Positions 9,111 to 21,300 of a stretch of DNA of 35,304 bases are shown in pieces (position 1 is the stretch's first letter; each line of letters opens with the position of its first letter). Source of the DNA: Candidatus Kapaibacterium sp. (GTDB taxonomy: Bacteria > Bacteroidota > Ignavibacteria > Kapaibacteriales > UBA2268); the NCBI GenBank assembly GCA_027858275.1, contig JAQIDA010000101.1, positions 1-35,304 on the forward strand. Direction: 5' to 3'. The position numbers and the translations under genes were made by a program. The notes under the pieces were generated by a model. The model made no database searches. It was not told where the DNA came from and saw only the letters and a program-made list of their open reading frames with translations.

Positions 9111-9218
9111 GACACTTAGGAACGACTACAGCACTATAAAAAAAAGAAGATAAAAGAAGGATATAACAATTAACTATTCCATACAACATACACTGCAATC
9201 GCTGAGAAAGGACAGACT

Positions 9219-10517
9219 ATGAGAACAATGATTAAATACTCAATATTGATTGTTGTCTTCTCCATAGTGATGTCCCAAAACGCGGTATCTCAACGTACAG
9301 ATACACTGGTGACGGTATGGATAACTAATGTTGAACGTCCGGCACCTGATGAGCTTCAGTTTGATTTGCTTCTGGCAAGTAATTCCGAGGAGCTGATCTA
9401 TTGGGCAAACGGTACATTTGATATAGCATTCGCCTCAGGTTTTGTGATTGATCCTACAACAGTGTCTCTCAGTTTAGAAGCTGTTCAGGATGTGATTTAT
9501 CAACCTTTAGCCGGCGATCCGATTCCCACGGATACCTATTATATGACTCCAAGAATATTCCCCGGCAGATTCAGTATAACGATCGTAGGCCCTGAACTCT
9601 ATGTGGACACCTATCCGATATTGCCTTATGACACATTGCGTCTCGGCAGATTCAGTGTAAAAACCACAGACGGAACGAATCTAACTTCAAATTTCATGTG
9701 GCTGAATCCTATCTATTATTATCAGGCATTGGCATACAAATTAGACAAACCCTTGATTTTGCCCCCGTCGAATATATTGGCGGAAGTAAATCATAATATA
9801 GAATTTTCTGATATAAACACGCTTTATACAGCCGAATACAAGGCTCAGGACATCGACAAACCAGAATTCATACTTGATTATTTCAATGTGGAATATATTG
9901 GTAAGATGGTGATGCAGATAGATTTCGCCACAATTCAGGAAGCATATAACTATGGCTTTATTATTACTCGCGCCTATAAGTACAGGTCGACTGATGACGA
10001 AGCTACGTTGGATTATAAAGATACAATCGCTCATTACAGAATCGGTCATAACAGATATAATCCTGACTTGGTAGGACTCGGCACCCGAAAACCGGGCAAA
10101 GTCTACGCAACTCTGTATGACACAGTAGACCACAGACAGTTGACCTATTGTTATGAGCTCTTGTACCAAGATTGGGATTGGAATATTAATTTCCTCGCGA
10201 GAGATTGCGAGTTTGTCCCGCACGCTTTGATCACCGAAGCATTCACAGCCCCGTCGCCGTTCAGCCACGAGACAACGATCACATACAGAGTTGAGGATAA
10301 TGTACTAATGTCCGCAAAAGTATATGATCTGCGCGGCAAGCTGGTCAGCACAATATTTGAGAACAAAGAACATCCTCCGGGATACCATACGGTGAAATAC
10401 GTAATTCCGGATTTCGCCTCAACGGGAGTATATAACATATTCCTCAGAGCGGTGCCGGTCGATGATCCGGACGTAGAATATTCTCAGGCAGTTATAAAAA
10501 CGCAATATATAAAATAA
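9219..10517 (+). CDS. Secreted protein with C-terminal T9SS type A-like sorting domain
   Basis: Signal peptide MIKYSILIVVFSIVMSQNAVSQ; C-terminus APSPFSHETTITYRVEDNVLMSAKVYDLRGKLVSTIFENKEHPPGYHTVKYVIPDFASTGVYNIFLRA. Confidence 0.85.
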   Translation: MRTMIKYSILIVVFSIVMSQNAVSQRTDTLVTVWITNVERPAPDELQFDLLLASNSEELIYWANGTFDIAFASGFVIDPTTVSLSLEAVQDVIYQPLAGDPIPTDTYYMTPRIFPGRFSITIVGPELYVDTYPILPYDTLRLGRFSVKTTDGTNLTSNFMWLNPIYYYQALAYKLDKPLILPPSNILAEVNHNIEFSDINTLYTAEYKAQDIDKPEFILDYFNVEYIGKMVMQIDFATIQEAYNYGFIITRAYKYRSTDDEATLDYKDTIAHYRIGHNRYNPDLVGLGTRKPGKVYATLYDTVDHRQLTYCYELLYQDWDWNINFLARDCEFVPHALITEAFTAPSPFSHETTITYRVEDNVLMSAKVYDLRGKLVSTIFENKEHPPGYHTVKYVIPDFASTGVYNIFLRAVPVDDPDVEYSQAVIKTQYIK

Positions 10518-10545
10518 TAAGCTAATGTAACATCACAGGAAATCC

Positions 10546-12495
10546 GTGAACAGAAAATTCGAATATATAAACACAAAGATGAATAAGATCAAAGCGATTG
10601 GCGCTGCTCTTGTTCTGTTGTTGTTTGTCGGAAGCAATCTGTTCGCCGATGTGAAGATATTATATCCTCTCAACGGAGAAATCCTGAGAGCCGGCGAGAC
10701 TACAGAAATCCGCTGGGAAAGCATTCCTAATTCAGTATACACAGTAAAGTATTCAACAGATGAGGGTACGACTTGGGAGTTGATCGCGGAAGATATAACA
10801 GCAGACAGATACAACTGGTCGGTTTTGACGGATATATTAGATGTTAAATTCCGAGTAGAAGAACGCAGCACAATCCCTCCGAGACTTTTGCGCCGGATGG
10901 AAGACGTTCACGATCATAATGTTTATTCAGTAGCGATGTCTCCTGACGGACAAAAAATGATCACAGCAGGCCGCGACATGAGAGTAAAAATATGGAATAT
11001 CAGCGATCTGACATTAGACGAACAGATAGTCACAGGCGACAGCGGGTCAGTCTATGACGCTATGTTCGCGGGCAACAGCGAGTCAATAATATATGTCAAA
11101 GAGAACGAATTGGTATACAGAGATTTAACAGACGACAGCGAAACAACGATGACAGGATTGTTTACGGATCTAATCAGATCAGTCGCATATCATAATGAAA
11201 AAGATATTTTTGCCGCCGCGTCATACGACGGTAATATGAAGATATTTACAAAAGCCGGATTTACTGAAATCGCATCGTATTCAACGGGTGCGGAGTCAGA
11301 ATTATACAAAATAGTCTTCTCGCACAGCGGCGATTTGGCGGCATTCGCGGGCGGCGCGGGCATAATCTATATATTTGATATACAGAACAACACAGTTATT
11401 GGTCAGATGACAGGTCACGGCGACGTAACGAATAAATTGGTATGGTCTCTGGCATTTTCGCAGGACGATCAATCATTAGTTTCATGCGGAGTTGACGGCA
11501 CGGTAAGGGTCTGGGATTTGACCACATTCGAAGAAAAAGTTTTAATTGACGCGCACAGCTTCCACATTCGCGCAGTTGATTGGCATCCTACTGAAAATAT
11601 GATATTATCCGCTTCTTTGGATAAATATATTAAACAATGGGATCCGACTGACGGTGCAAAAATCAGTGAATCGATGCAGCACGGCGGTCAGGTGTTAGAC
11701 GCAATGTATTCGTCCACGGGCGACACAATCATAAGTTGCGGTCGCGATCACGCAATGAATATATGGAAGAATATCCAAACGGATTACAGCGAGGACAGCG
11801 TTGATTGTCTCGTGAGATATCCTGCGACCGTTTCATTGCCGCACATTGTAAGTGCCGCGGACAGAAAAGTAAAAATTCCGCTAATCTTTGAATCAAATTT
11901 GATTCCTCCGGGCGGCGAAAATAAGTATTTCGACGCTGAAGTCAGCATTGAAATTCCTTCAAAATTATTAGATATATCCCTTCAGGGCGAACATTATATG
12001 CTGTTCAATGATCCTGACACAGTGAATATCAGCTTAAAATCAATAATCTTAGACGGAGCGATTCTGACCCTCGACGGTTTGACGATTGCCGGTATCCCGA
12101 ATATAGCTGATTTGAAGATATTAAACATAGAAACTACAGATGAAAATTATTACATCATAGATAAAATTGACGGTTCGATACGAGTACCCTCTGATTGCAT
12201 AGGAGATTCTTTTCGCGGCGTAAGCTTTGCTTCGGAACCGCTTTCAATGAAACTGAGCCCTGCTCCGGTTTCGTCAACAGTCAAAATCAGTATGAATTTG
12301 ATCGAAGAGGGCAGGCACAAATTAGAACTAATCAATTTGCAAGGCGAGATAATAAGTGTTTTGGAAGTCGCGGATTATAATCCGGGACCGCATATAACAA
12401 CAATTGATATGTCGGATTTTGCCTCGGGACATTATTTCTTGAGAATTGTCGGTCCGACTCGTTCCTTAACCGGATCATGTGTGATTTCGCGTTAA
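10546..12495 (+). CDS. Secreted WD40 beta-propeller protein with N-terminal Kre9/KNH-like domain and T9SS type A-like C-terminus
   Basis: VKILYPLNGEILRAGETTEIRWESIPNSVYTVKYSTDEGTTWELI; WD40-type repeats (HNVYSVAMSPDGQKMITAGRDMRVKIWNI, VWSLAFSQDDQSLVSCGVDGTVRVWDL); C-terminal LSPAPVSSTVKISMNL...HKLELINLQGEIISVL...GHYFLRIVG. The GTG at 10546 has an upstream caggaa; an ATG at 10579 is the alternative start. Confidence 0.85.
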   Translation: MNRKFEYINTKMNKIKAIGAALVLLLFVGSNLFADVKILYPLNGEILRAGETTEIRWESIPNSVYTVKYSTDEGTTWELIAEDITADRYNWSVLTDILDVKFRVEERSTIPPRLLRRMEDVHDHNVYSVAMSPDGQKMITAGRDMRVKIWNISDLTLDEQIVTGDSGSVYDAMFAGNSESIIYVKENELVYRDLTDDSETTMTGLFTDLIRSVAYHNEKDIFAAASYDGNMKIFTKAGFTEIASYSTGAESELYKIVFSHSGDLAAFAGGAGIIYIFDIQNNTVIGQMTGHGDVTNKLVWSLAFSQDDQSLVSCGVDGTVRVWDLTTFEEKVLIDAHSFHIRAVDWHPTENMILSASLDKYIKQWDPTDGAKISESMQHGGQVLDAMYSSTGDTIISCGRDHAMNIWKNIQTDYSEDSVDCLVRYPATVSLPHIVSAADRKVKIPLIFESNLIPPGGENKYFDAEVSIEIPSKLLDISLQGEHYMLFNDPDTVNISLKSIILDGAILTLDGLTIAGIPNIADLKILNIETTDENYYIIDKIDGSIRVPSDCIGDSFRGVSFASEPLSMKLSPAPVSSTVKISMNLIEEGRHKLELINLQGEIISVLEVADYNPGPHITTIDMSDFASGHYFLRIVGPTRSLTGSCVISR

Positions 12496-12540
12496 GCGAA
12501 ACTTGAATTAGAATATTAACGGTATAGAGAGTTATCTTAT

Positions 12541-15372
12541 ATGAAAAAGCTAAATCAAATAACATCTGTCGCAAGACTTACGAGCGCTGCCTTGTTGGCA
12601 GTGCTGTTTATGTTTTCCGCACGCCCTGCAGAGGCTCAGACAGATAATGTCGGGATTGGAACAGTAACCCCTGACAACTCGTCGATACTCGATTTGACTT
12701 CTACCAGCAGAGGCTTTCTAACACCAAGAATGACTGCCGCTCAACGCGACTCAATAACGGCACCGGTAGTTGGTCTGATAATTTATCAGACCGACAACAC
12801 GCCGGGATTCTATTACTACAACAGTACGTCATGGGTGAAAATATCGGATACTATAGCAGGTGTTATAACAGGTGGCGGTACTGACGGGCAGCTTAGTTTT
12901 TGGACATCTACCAGCGCAGTTTCCGGGGACAATGATCTGTTTTGGGACAATGTTAATAAACGTCTCGGTATCGGAACGACTTCTCCTCATACACTCTTAG
13001 ACGTGGAAGGAACTGCTTTACTCGGAGCTCCTTCTTCAGCACCCGATGCTGATGATTTTAATAATTCACAGTGGACTTTATGGCTTGATGAAGCGAATGA
13101 TGACTTTGAATTGAGAGCTAAGAAATCTGACGGATCTATGATTGCCCTAACTGTCAATGATGTAAACCCGGGTGGTGCTACAGGCGAATTGCAATTCAAT
13201 AACGGCGGTGCTTTCGGAGCAAGTTCAAGTTTATATTGGCTTAGTTCTAGTTCTAGACTGGGAATTGGTGCCGGAACTACTCCAAACGCAGATTTGGATG
13301 TCGAGGGAACCGTAATTCTTGGTGCTCCTTCATCTGAGCCTGCAAACACTGATTTCGCTGTTTCGCAATGGTCTCTTTGGCTCAATGAGGATATTGATAA
13401 ATTTCAGTTAAAAGGCAAAAAATCTGACGGTACTACGATAATTAGAAGTTCTCTCGCAACAGCTGCGGGCATCGACGGTGAAATACAATATAATTCGGCC
13501 GGTTCTTTTGCTGCAAGCACAAATTATATGTGGGATAGTGCTAACGGGCGTCTCGGTGTAGGAAATGCTGCTCCCGTAGCCAGAATAGATTTGAAGGATG
13601 TATCCGGCAACGGCGGCATCCGAATTGCAGACAGTGAGATAACTCTACCCGGTGTAGTCAGATGGACAGGATCAGATTTTGAAGGATATACAGGATCATT
13701 GTGGGCATCCTTTACTTCCTCCGGCGGCGGCGGCGACGGCGGCGGTGATGTTTGGGCTGAGAACGGATCTTTCGGACGTGTTGCAGTTTTCAATTCATCT
13801 ACAACTATTACGGGTACAGATGCCTTCTTTTGGGATCTCAGTACCGAACATCTGGGAATTGGTGCCGGAACTACTCCAAGTGTAGATTTAGATGTTGAAG
13901 GTACAGTCCTTCTGGGCGCTCCGGATACACTTACCTCCGACGCAACATTTGCTAATTCGCAGTGGACTTTATGGCTTGATGAAACTGAAGACCGCTTTAA
14001 ATTGAGAGCGAAACAATCTGACGGTACTACTATGATGTCTCATAGGATAGGTGATGTGACTGCTGCGGGAAATACCGGTGAAATTCAATTTAATGAAGGC
14101 GGTGCACTCGGCGCAAGTTCAAATCTGGTATGGTCAAATACAACTGTAAGTCTCGGAATTGCTGCAGGTGCAACCCCGTCAGCCAATTTGGATGTTGTGG
14201 GAACTGCAATTCTTGGTGCTCCTTCATCTGCACCGGCAGACGCTGTTTTCGATAATTCCCAATGGTCTATTTGGCTCAATGAGGATATTGATAAATTTCA
14301 GTTAAAAGGCAAAAAATCTGACGGTACTACGATCATTACAAGTTCTCTCGCAACAGCTGCGGGCACCACCGACGGTGAAATACAATATAATGACAACGGT
14401 TCTTTTGCTGCAAGCCCAAATTATATTTGGGACAATACTAATATTCGACTCGGTATCGGTGCAGGTGCTCCCACCAGCACAATTGACGCTGTAGGCGGAT
14501 CGGCTCTGTTGCCGGCTCCTAACGCTCCTCCGGACGATGGGGATTTGGACAATTCACAATGGTTACTGTGGTTGGATGAATCAAGTACTCTTACCACCAG
14601 ATTTGAATTAAAAGCAAGAACAAGTGGCGGCACTATTGTATCTCAGAGTGTCGGATTGGCCGCGGGTAATACAGGTGAAGTACAATTCAACGACGGCAAC
14701 GGCGTATTTGATGCCAGTTCAGATTTGGTCTGGGACAATACAAATTCACGTCTCGGAATCGGTACCGGCACTCCGAAAGTTGCTTTAGATGTTGTTGGTC
14801 GAGCTGTTCTCGGTTTCCCCAACACAGCACCGGGTAATGCTGAACTCGGAACTTCACAATATTCAATTTGGATTGATGAAACTTCAAGTGATTTCAAAAT
14901 AAAAGCTTATAACTCTTCCGACTCAATAGTGTCTAGAACGCTTGCAGAGGCTTATGCTATGAGTTACAGAACAACTGAGACATCTGCTGCTGCAGATACA
15001 TATGACGGTGTTCCTTGGGAAGCTGATGTCGCTATGGATCTCGGTCATTATACCAGATCAAGTGATGTTATTACTGTGGCTAAAGCAGGGCTATACAGGA
15101 TTTCTTATGCGCTTAGCATTCGAGCAGGTACAGCAACTAATAATGTAATTGAAGCATGGGTTAGAAGCGGATCCACAAATCTCCCGGGAAGTTATGCTTC
15201 AGCCTTTATTTTGGATGACAATGACGATGATGACAGATCTACGGCATCAAATTCATTTTTAGCGGATTTAGCCACAGGTGCAACAATAAAGATTTATGCT
15301 AATTCGCCAAGCAGTACTTTATTTTTCATTCTTCCGAATTCGCAGATCACAATTGAGAGATTAAGAAATTAA
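12541..15372 (+). CDS. Secreted tail-fibre-like repeat protein with C1q/TNF-like C-terminal domain
   Basis: Signal peptide; NVGIGTVTPDNSSILDLTSTSRGFLTPRMTAAQRDSI...GLIIYQTDNTPGFYYYNSTSWVKI; repeats of RLGIGAGTTP..DLDVEGT..LGAPSS......QW.LWL(N/D)E; C-terminal AGLYRISYALSIRAGT...IEAWVRSGSTNLPGS...FLADLATGATIKIYAN.....ITIERL. Confidence 0.85.
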   Translation: MKKLNQITSVARLTSAALLAVLFMFSARPAEAQTDNVGIGTVTPDNSSILDLTSTSRGFLTPRMTAAQRDSITAPVVGLIIYQTDNTPGFYYYNSTSWVKISDTIAGVITGGGTDGQLSFWTSTSAVSGDNDLFWDNVNKRLGIGTTSPHTLLDVEGTALLGAPSSAPDADDFNNSQWTLWLDEANDDFELRAKKSDGSMIALTVNDVNPGGATGELQFNNGGAFGASSSLYWLSSSSRLGIGAGTTPNADLDVEGTVILGAPSSEPANTDFAVSQWSLWLNEDIDKFQLKGKKSDGTTIIRSSLATAAGIDGEIQYNSAGSFAASTNYMWDSANGRLGVGNAAPVARIDLKDVSGNGGIRIADSEITLPGVVRWTGSDFEGYTGSLWASFTSSGGGGDGGGDVWAENGSFGRVAVFNSSTTITGTDAFFWDLSTEHLGIGAGTTPSVDLDVEGTVLLGAPDTLTSDATFANSQWTLWLDETEDRFKLRAKQSDGTTMMSHRIGDVTAAGNTGEIQFNEGGALGASSNLVWSNTTVSLGIAAGATPSANLDVVGTAILGAPSSAPADAVFDNSQWSIWLNEDIDKFQLKGKKSDGTTIITSSLATAAGTTDGEIQYNDNGSFAASPNYIWDNTNIRLGIGAGAPTSTIDAVGGSALLPAPNAPPDDGDLDNSQWLLWLDESSTLTTRFELKARTSGGTIVSQSVGLAAGNTGEVQFNDGNGVFDASSDLVWDNTNSRLGIGTGTPKVALDVVGRAVLGFPNTAPGNAELGTSQYSIWIDETSSDFKIKAYNSSDSIVSRTLAEAYAMSYRTTETSAAADTYDGVPWEADVAMDLGHYTRSSDVITVAKAGLYRISYALSIRAGTATNNVIEAWVRSGSTNLPGSYASAFILDDNDDDDRSTASNSFLADLATGATIKIYANSPSSTLFFILPNSQITIERLRN
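13376..13439. repeat. 64-bp direct repeat, copy 1
   Basis: TTTGGCTCAATGAGGATATTGATAAATTTCAGTTAAAAGGCAAAAAATCTGACGGTACTACGAT, identical to 14270-14333; similarity continues downstream. Confidence 0.9.
14270..14333. repeat. 64-bp direct repeat, copy 2
   Basis: Identical to 13376-13439; offset 894 bp (298 codons). Confidence 0.9.
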
Positions 15373-15375
15373 AAT

Positions 15376-18300
15376 ATGAAGAGAATTGTTCTATATATTA
15401 CTTTGTCGTTGTTTGCGAGCTTCCTAATTAAATCGGAAGTATCGGCACAGACTACTGTTACCATGAAGTCCGGTTCGGGTTTATATATTAGCCCCGGCGC
15501 GACCTTCCATGTTAACGGCGGTTTGGTCAATGAAGGTACTATAACAGGCAATACCGGTAGGCTGAATGTTAGCGGTACTTATACGAATGAAGGAACGCAC
15601 AATGCTTCAAGTTCGACTATTTCTATTGGCGGAGACTTTGTTGATAATGCCACTTTCAACGTCGGGACTTGTACGCTGATAATGAACGGTCCGTCTTCTC
15701 AGACGATAACCGGTTCTGCAACAAATTCATTCTATGAATTATCAATAAATAAGACCGGCGGAATTCTCTATACTGATAAAGAATTGACAATCACTAAATA
15801 TTTGAGATTATTGTCGTCGCACAAGTTTGATATAAATGCTAATGATTTGATAATCGCTGAGACCGGCGAGATTTATTCAGATAACGCCGACGGTCAATAT
15901 TTCCATTCGGATAAATATATTGTAAGTTCACAGAGTTCTTCTACTGCCACAAGCGGGTATTTGATCCGACAGATACCACAAGGGACTCCCCCGTCACCTG
16001 ACGGAGTTGCTTATGTGTTACCCATTGGTAACGTAAATGGTTTTGGTTCTGCAATTATCAGATTTTTGCCTGATAAAGTTACTTTTTCGGCTAATGCTGA
16101 TTTGAGAATATTGCCGGTACCGGAAGAACATCCTAATTTAATTGTATCAGATCGTTCATTGCTTAAATATTGGCGTCTTGAACATAATAATATTACAATC
16201 GCAGACAGTGGCACGCATCTAAAATTCTACTATGATCTTTCAAATTCGGAAGTTGGTGGAGGTTCGGAAGGTAACTATATACCGTTATTTTGGGCAAATC
16301 CGGGTTGGATCACCCAAACAGGTGTCGGTAGCAGTCTAAATAGTACAACTAATGAAATACTATCCGAATTCTCGCCTTTAATCGCAGGAACTATAGAGGG
16401 TGATTGGACAGCAGGAGAAATTGAAGCTGCCGTTGCGGTTTATTACAGTCTTGGCGGACCTTGGAGTGTAAACACTTCATGGTCAAACGGTGGATATGGT
16501 CAAGCTCCTGCAGCTTTCGCTCCTTCTTCAAGTTCAGATATTGTTAGAATTGGTGAGGGGGAAACAATTACGATTAATTCAACCACAGCTATTGTCGGAA
16601 CAGTAACTGTGCAAGTTAACGGCAGACTGGATTGTGTCGGCGAAGCAGATCTTAGTGCCTTAGAATTTACTCTCGAAGAGGGAGGAACTCTCGGAATTGG
16701 CAGTGCTTTAGGAATAACAGATATTAACGGTGCTGACAAAGCCGAAGGGAATATTCAATCAACAGAGGTAAGAGATTTTAGCTCAGGTGCCGAATATCGT
16801 TATACCGGAACTTTAGATCAGATTACCGGTTTAGGTCTGCCGCTGACAGTCAGCAGACTCGTTTGTGATAAGACGAGCGGAAACTTGTTGCTGGCAAGGA
16901 ACACACAAATATCATCTTCATTTCATATTGAAGACGGAGTATTTAACGATAACAATAACAAGTTAGACGGGCAAACAGCCAGTCGTACTTTCACTATGAA
17001 TGGCGGTACGTTTATTGCTCACGGTCGTTTCCCCTTAAATTATGAACCTCCGACATTTAATGCCGGGACTATTTCATTCCAAGGAACCGGTGATTTGAAT
17101 ATTCCGTCAAGCGAATCCGCTTCGGAAACTTTGGCAGGGGTTGATCAATATTTCAATCTTGATGTCGCGGGAAACAGGGGTTATATAACAAGTGTTATAT
17201 TCATGCCGCAGGGTGAAGTAAGAATTGGCGGAGCATTGACTCTTGCTGACCTCGGTTGGACTTCAACCTTCCAGGGTGTGGATCATGTTCTAACAGTGAA
17301 TTCGACAATTCATTTTAACGGCAGCGGCGATCAGTCTATTCCGAGATATACCGATGATTTTCCCAACGGAGATGATTATCAAATAAAATATTATAATTTA
17401 AAAAGTTCAGGAACCGGAACTAAAAGTCTTATCGAAGCTGATTGTGATGTTTTCAATGATGTGATTATCGAAGGTGCTACTTTGCATGCCAATTCTTTCA
17501 ATATGAAAGTTCTGGGAGATTGGACAAATACTTCCGGCACATTTACTCATGATAATCAGCTGGTGACTCTATATACTCCTTCTGAAGGTATTGAAAATAC
17601 TATTACAGCCGGCGACAGTCCGTTTTGGAATTTGGATATAGGAAATGCAGCTGACGAAGCAACCGGAGACTATCGTTTGCTTGATGATATGACCATAGAA
17701 AACGGCTTCCATATATTGAATGCCAAAGCTGAATTGTTGATGAATTCATCAACATTTACCGTCAAAGGAACTTGGCTCAACGAAGGTACTTTTACTCCGG
17801 GTACGGGAACTGTACTTTTCAACGGCCTCGCGGCTAATCAGCAGATAACAAAAACAGGGACGGAAACTTTTTATAATCTTAAAATAGACAATTCAGGTAA
17901 TGTACTTGTTCCGGTCGGTTGTGATGTGGACGTTGCAAATGACTTAGAATTTGTTGCCGGCAACCTTGATGTTCGTACCAACGATCGTATAGTTTCTGTT
18001 TATAATAACACTACCAGAACCGGTACCGGACATGTTGACGGTCATTTGAGATTCAATGTCCCTGAGGGAGCAGTCGGCACAAAAGACTTGCATATTGGTA
18101 ACGGTACTGATTATTCACCTGTAGCAGTTGAATTTACAGGCACTGACGGAACAGCAGGATACTTGGATGTCATAACAAATGATCCCCAGACAATAGGTAT
18201 TCCTACGGATTTCAATGTGGCCAAATATATTAACCGACAATGGGAAATGTCTGTCCCTACAAATAGTGATTTTGTGTTGGGGACGAGAACCTATAATGCT

Positions 18301-21300
18301 ATATTGACTTATTTGGATGCAGATAAGGTCGGTGGTGCAAATCCTTTATTGTTGGAAACTCAGATATATGACGGTGCTTGGAACGCGACACAAGTCGGAA
18401 CAAGAACAGAAACACCAAATACTTGCCAATCTGTGGGCAACACAGTTATAGGTACATTATTCCTCGGTGAGCCTAATATATTCAATTTATACAGTATTTC
18501 AGACGGCGGCAATTGGTCAAATTTTGAATCATGGTCATCTGAAGGATACGGCAAAAGCAGCGTCCCTTCTACTTTCCCGATTGACGGTAATTCAAGATAT
18601 TATATAGGTGACGACAAAACAGTTAATCTCGGCTCTAATTTTACTATTAATGCCGGACGCGAAATTGTGGTTCAAGTGGATGGTAGTCTGGATTGTTCGA
18701 CAAACACAATCGACGGCAGCGGAACATTCACACTACAAAGCGGCAGTAGTCTTCTCATTGGTTCGCCTGACGGTATTGCGGCTTCCGGTGCAACGGGAAA
18801 TATCCATACTTCAACACGTTTGTTCAATGGCGTCGGCAACCATAATAGCGGCAATTTTGTTTATAACGGTGCTTCTGATCAGTTTACCGGTGATGGTATA
18901 CCGGATACTATTTCAACAATTGAAATCAATGCGCCCGGATATACTGTTGAGATGTCAAAAGATATTTCTGTAGCGGATACTTTGAACATTATTGATGGTA
19001 CATTAGATGTTTCAACATCAAATTACAGTATTGATATTTCCGGCGATTGGGAAAATACAGGAACATTTACTGAAAGATTAGGAGCTGTTACTTTCAACGG
19101 CAGCGAAGACCAACTGCTCAGAAATATAACCGGATACGGAGAGACATTCTATGACTTGGTTGTCAATAAATCAAACGGAGTTCTCGAATTAGATCAGAAC
19201 TCCGATATTTTGATTTCAAATCAATTGTCATTAACAACCGGATATATTGACGCTCGGTCGAATGAGGAATCTGTGACTGTTCTGGACGGTGCGACTGTCA
19301 GCCGGACTTCCGGCCATGTTGACGGCGAAATGAAAAAACATGTGCCGGCAGGAGCGACAAGCTCTGATATCGTATATGAAATTGGTGAAGGTTTGAGTTA
19401 TACACCTGCAAATCTTGGTTTTGTAGGAACCGGAGGAACTGCAGGCTATGTCAGAGTGAGTTCGGAGCCGGATAAACACGATGATTTTAGTGAAGATAAT
19501 AATTTGGATCCTGCCAGAGTTGTTGAACGACACTGGGATCTGTCTGCTGACGGTGACTTTGATCTTGGGCAAGACAGATCTATTAATGCTACTGTTACAT
19601 TTTTGAATCCTGATGATATTAACGGCGGGGCGGATCCCGAGAAATTCGTTATGAGATATTGGGCGGAAACTGTATGGAATTCAGCTGAGACCGGTTCTTG
19701 GACTGACACTACTACTCAAGGAACGAGTATTAGTTCTTTATGTGATATAATGGTAGGTCCGACAGGTCCACTACTTACGGTATATTATTCCAGCACATCA
19801 GGTTATTGGGACGATCCGAATACATGGTCTACCGTAAAATACGGCGGTGTTCCGGACGGATCCACACCGAGGAACAACGATATTGTTTTTATTGGTGATG
19901 GTGATCAAGTAAATTTAGGAGAAAGCAGAAGCATCCGATCAGTTACCGTTGAGAGATCACCCGGCGGTACAGGAAGCTTATTCTTATCTGATTCTGTGCT
20001 TTCCGGAGCACAATTTGTACTGAAGACCGGTGGTGTGTTAGGCATTGGTTCAGCTGCCGGCATAACTACAGGCACAACCGGAAATATTCAAACTAAAATC
20101 AGGAATTTCAATCCCTGGACACACAATTCCGGAAATTATATATATAACGGAACGGGCGACCAAGTTACAGGAAATGCATTACCTGCTGAATTTGCGACTT
20201 TAGAAGTAGATAACAACAACGGTACGGTTACTCTGCAAAGCTCAATAGGTTTGAGCTCTGATCTGACTTTGACGGATGGTATTCTTAAACCGTCGTCATC
20301 GGCAGTTGATGTTAATTTAGCGGGAGATTGGATTAATAATGCGTCTGTTTCGGCTTATGACGCTACCTCCAACAAAGTAACATTTGACGGTGAATCAAGC
20401 AGTACGATCAGTGGAACTTATGCAACAACGTTTTATAATGTTGATCTGGATAAATCGACATATAATCTCTCCTTAGAGACACATGCAACAGTTGCAAATG
20501 AATTTACATTTATCTCTGACGGTTTGCTTGTTCTCAATTCAAGTGATTTGACTATCGGCACAGCCGGCAGCATTGGCGGATCATCCCTCGGCAGTTCGAG
20601 AATGGTTCAATCTGACGGTACTGACACAGGCGGAAGAATTATTAAATTGTATTCGGGCTCGGGTTTGAACGCTTTCACGATTCCGATTGGTGTCGGCTCG
20701 GATTATAACCCTGCAGAGTTGAATGTTGCCGCTACTTTTGACGCCGGAGCTTATGCAGCTCTCAGACTGGTATCGGCTGTTCATCCGGATGCGATAAGTA
20801 CTGAAATGTTATCCAAATATTGGAATGTCAGTTCGGAAGGGATTTCAAATAATCTAGACTCTGCTAATTTAAAATACTATTATCTTAGTTCTGATGTTAA
20901 CGGAACTGTCGCGAATTACATGGCTGCGAGATACGCAAATGATGCTTGGGAAACTAACTTAGGTACATCGCGTGACGCGACAACTTCACCGATAACCGTT
21001 TTAGGTTATACTGAAGCTTTGGATGGTGATTGGACAGCCGGTGAAGCTACCGCGATATACAAAGGCAGAATCTTTTATAGTAGGGCCACAGGTAATTGGG
21101 GAGATGCGACAAGTTGGTCAAACGTGTCTCATTTAGGTTCGCCGTCAGCTTATACACCCGGAACTTTTGAGTCTGATACTGTGTTTATTGATGCCGGGCA
21201 TGTAATTGATTATAATCTTACATCCGTAACCGTAGGAGCTGTTACAATAGGCGGCGCTGAAACAGACGACGGCGATTTAGAATTTATACCCGATCTTAAC

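Noticed and set aside
9741-10268. 175-aa minus-strand ORF
   Set aside because: Antisense to the T9SS cargo gene; no recognisable features.
12987-13385. Minus-strand ORFs of repeated sequence within the fibre gene (also 13524-13793, 14085-14279, 14643-14897)
   Set aside because: Their similarity to one another mirrors the sense-strand repeats; no evidence of translation.
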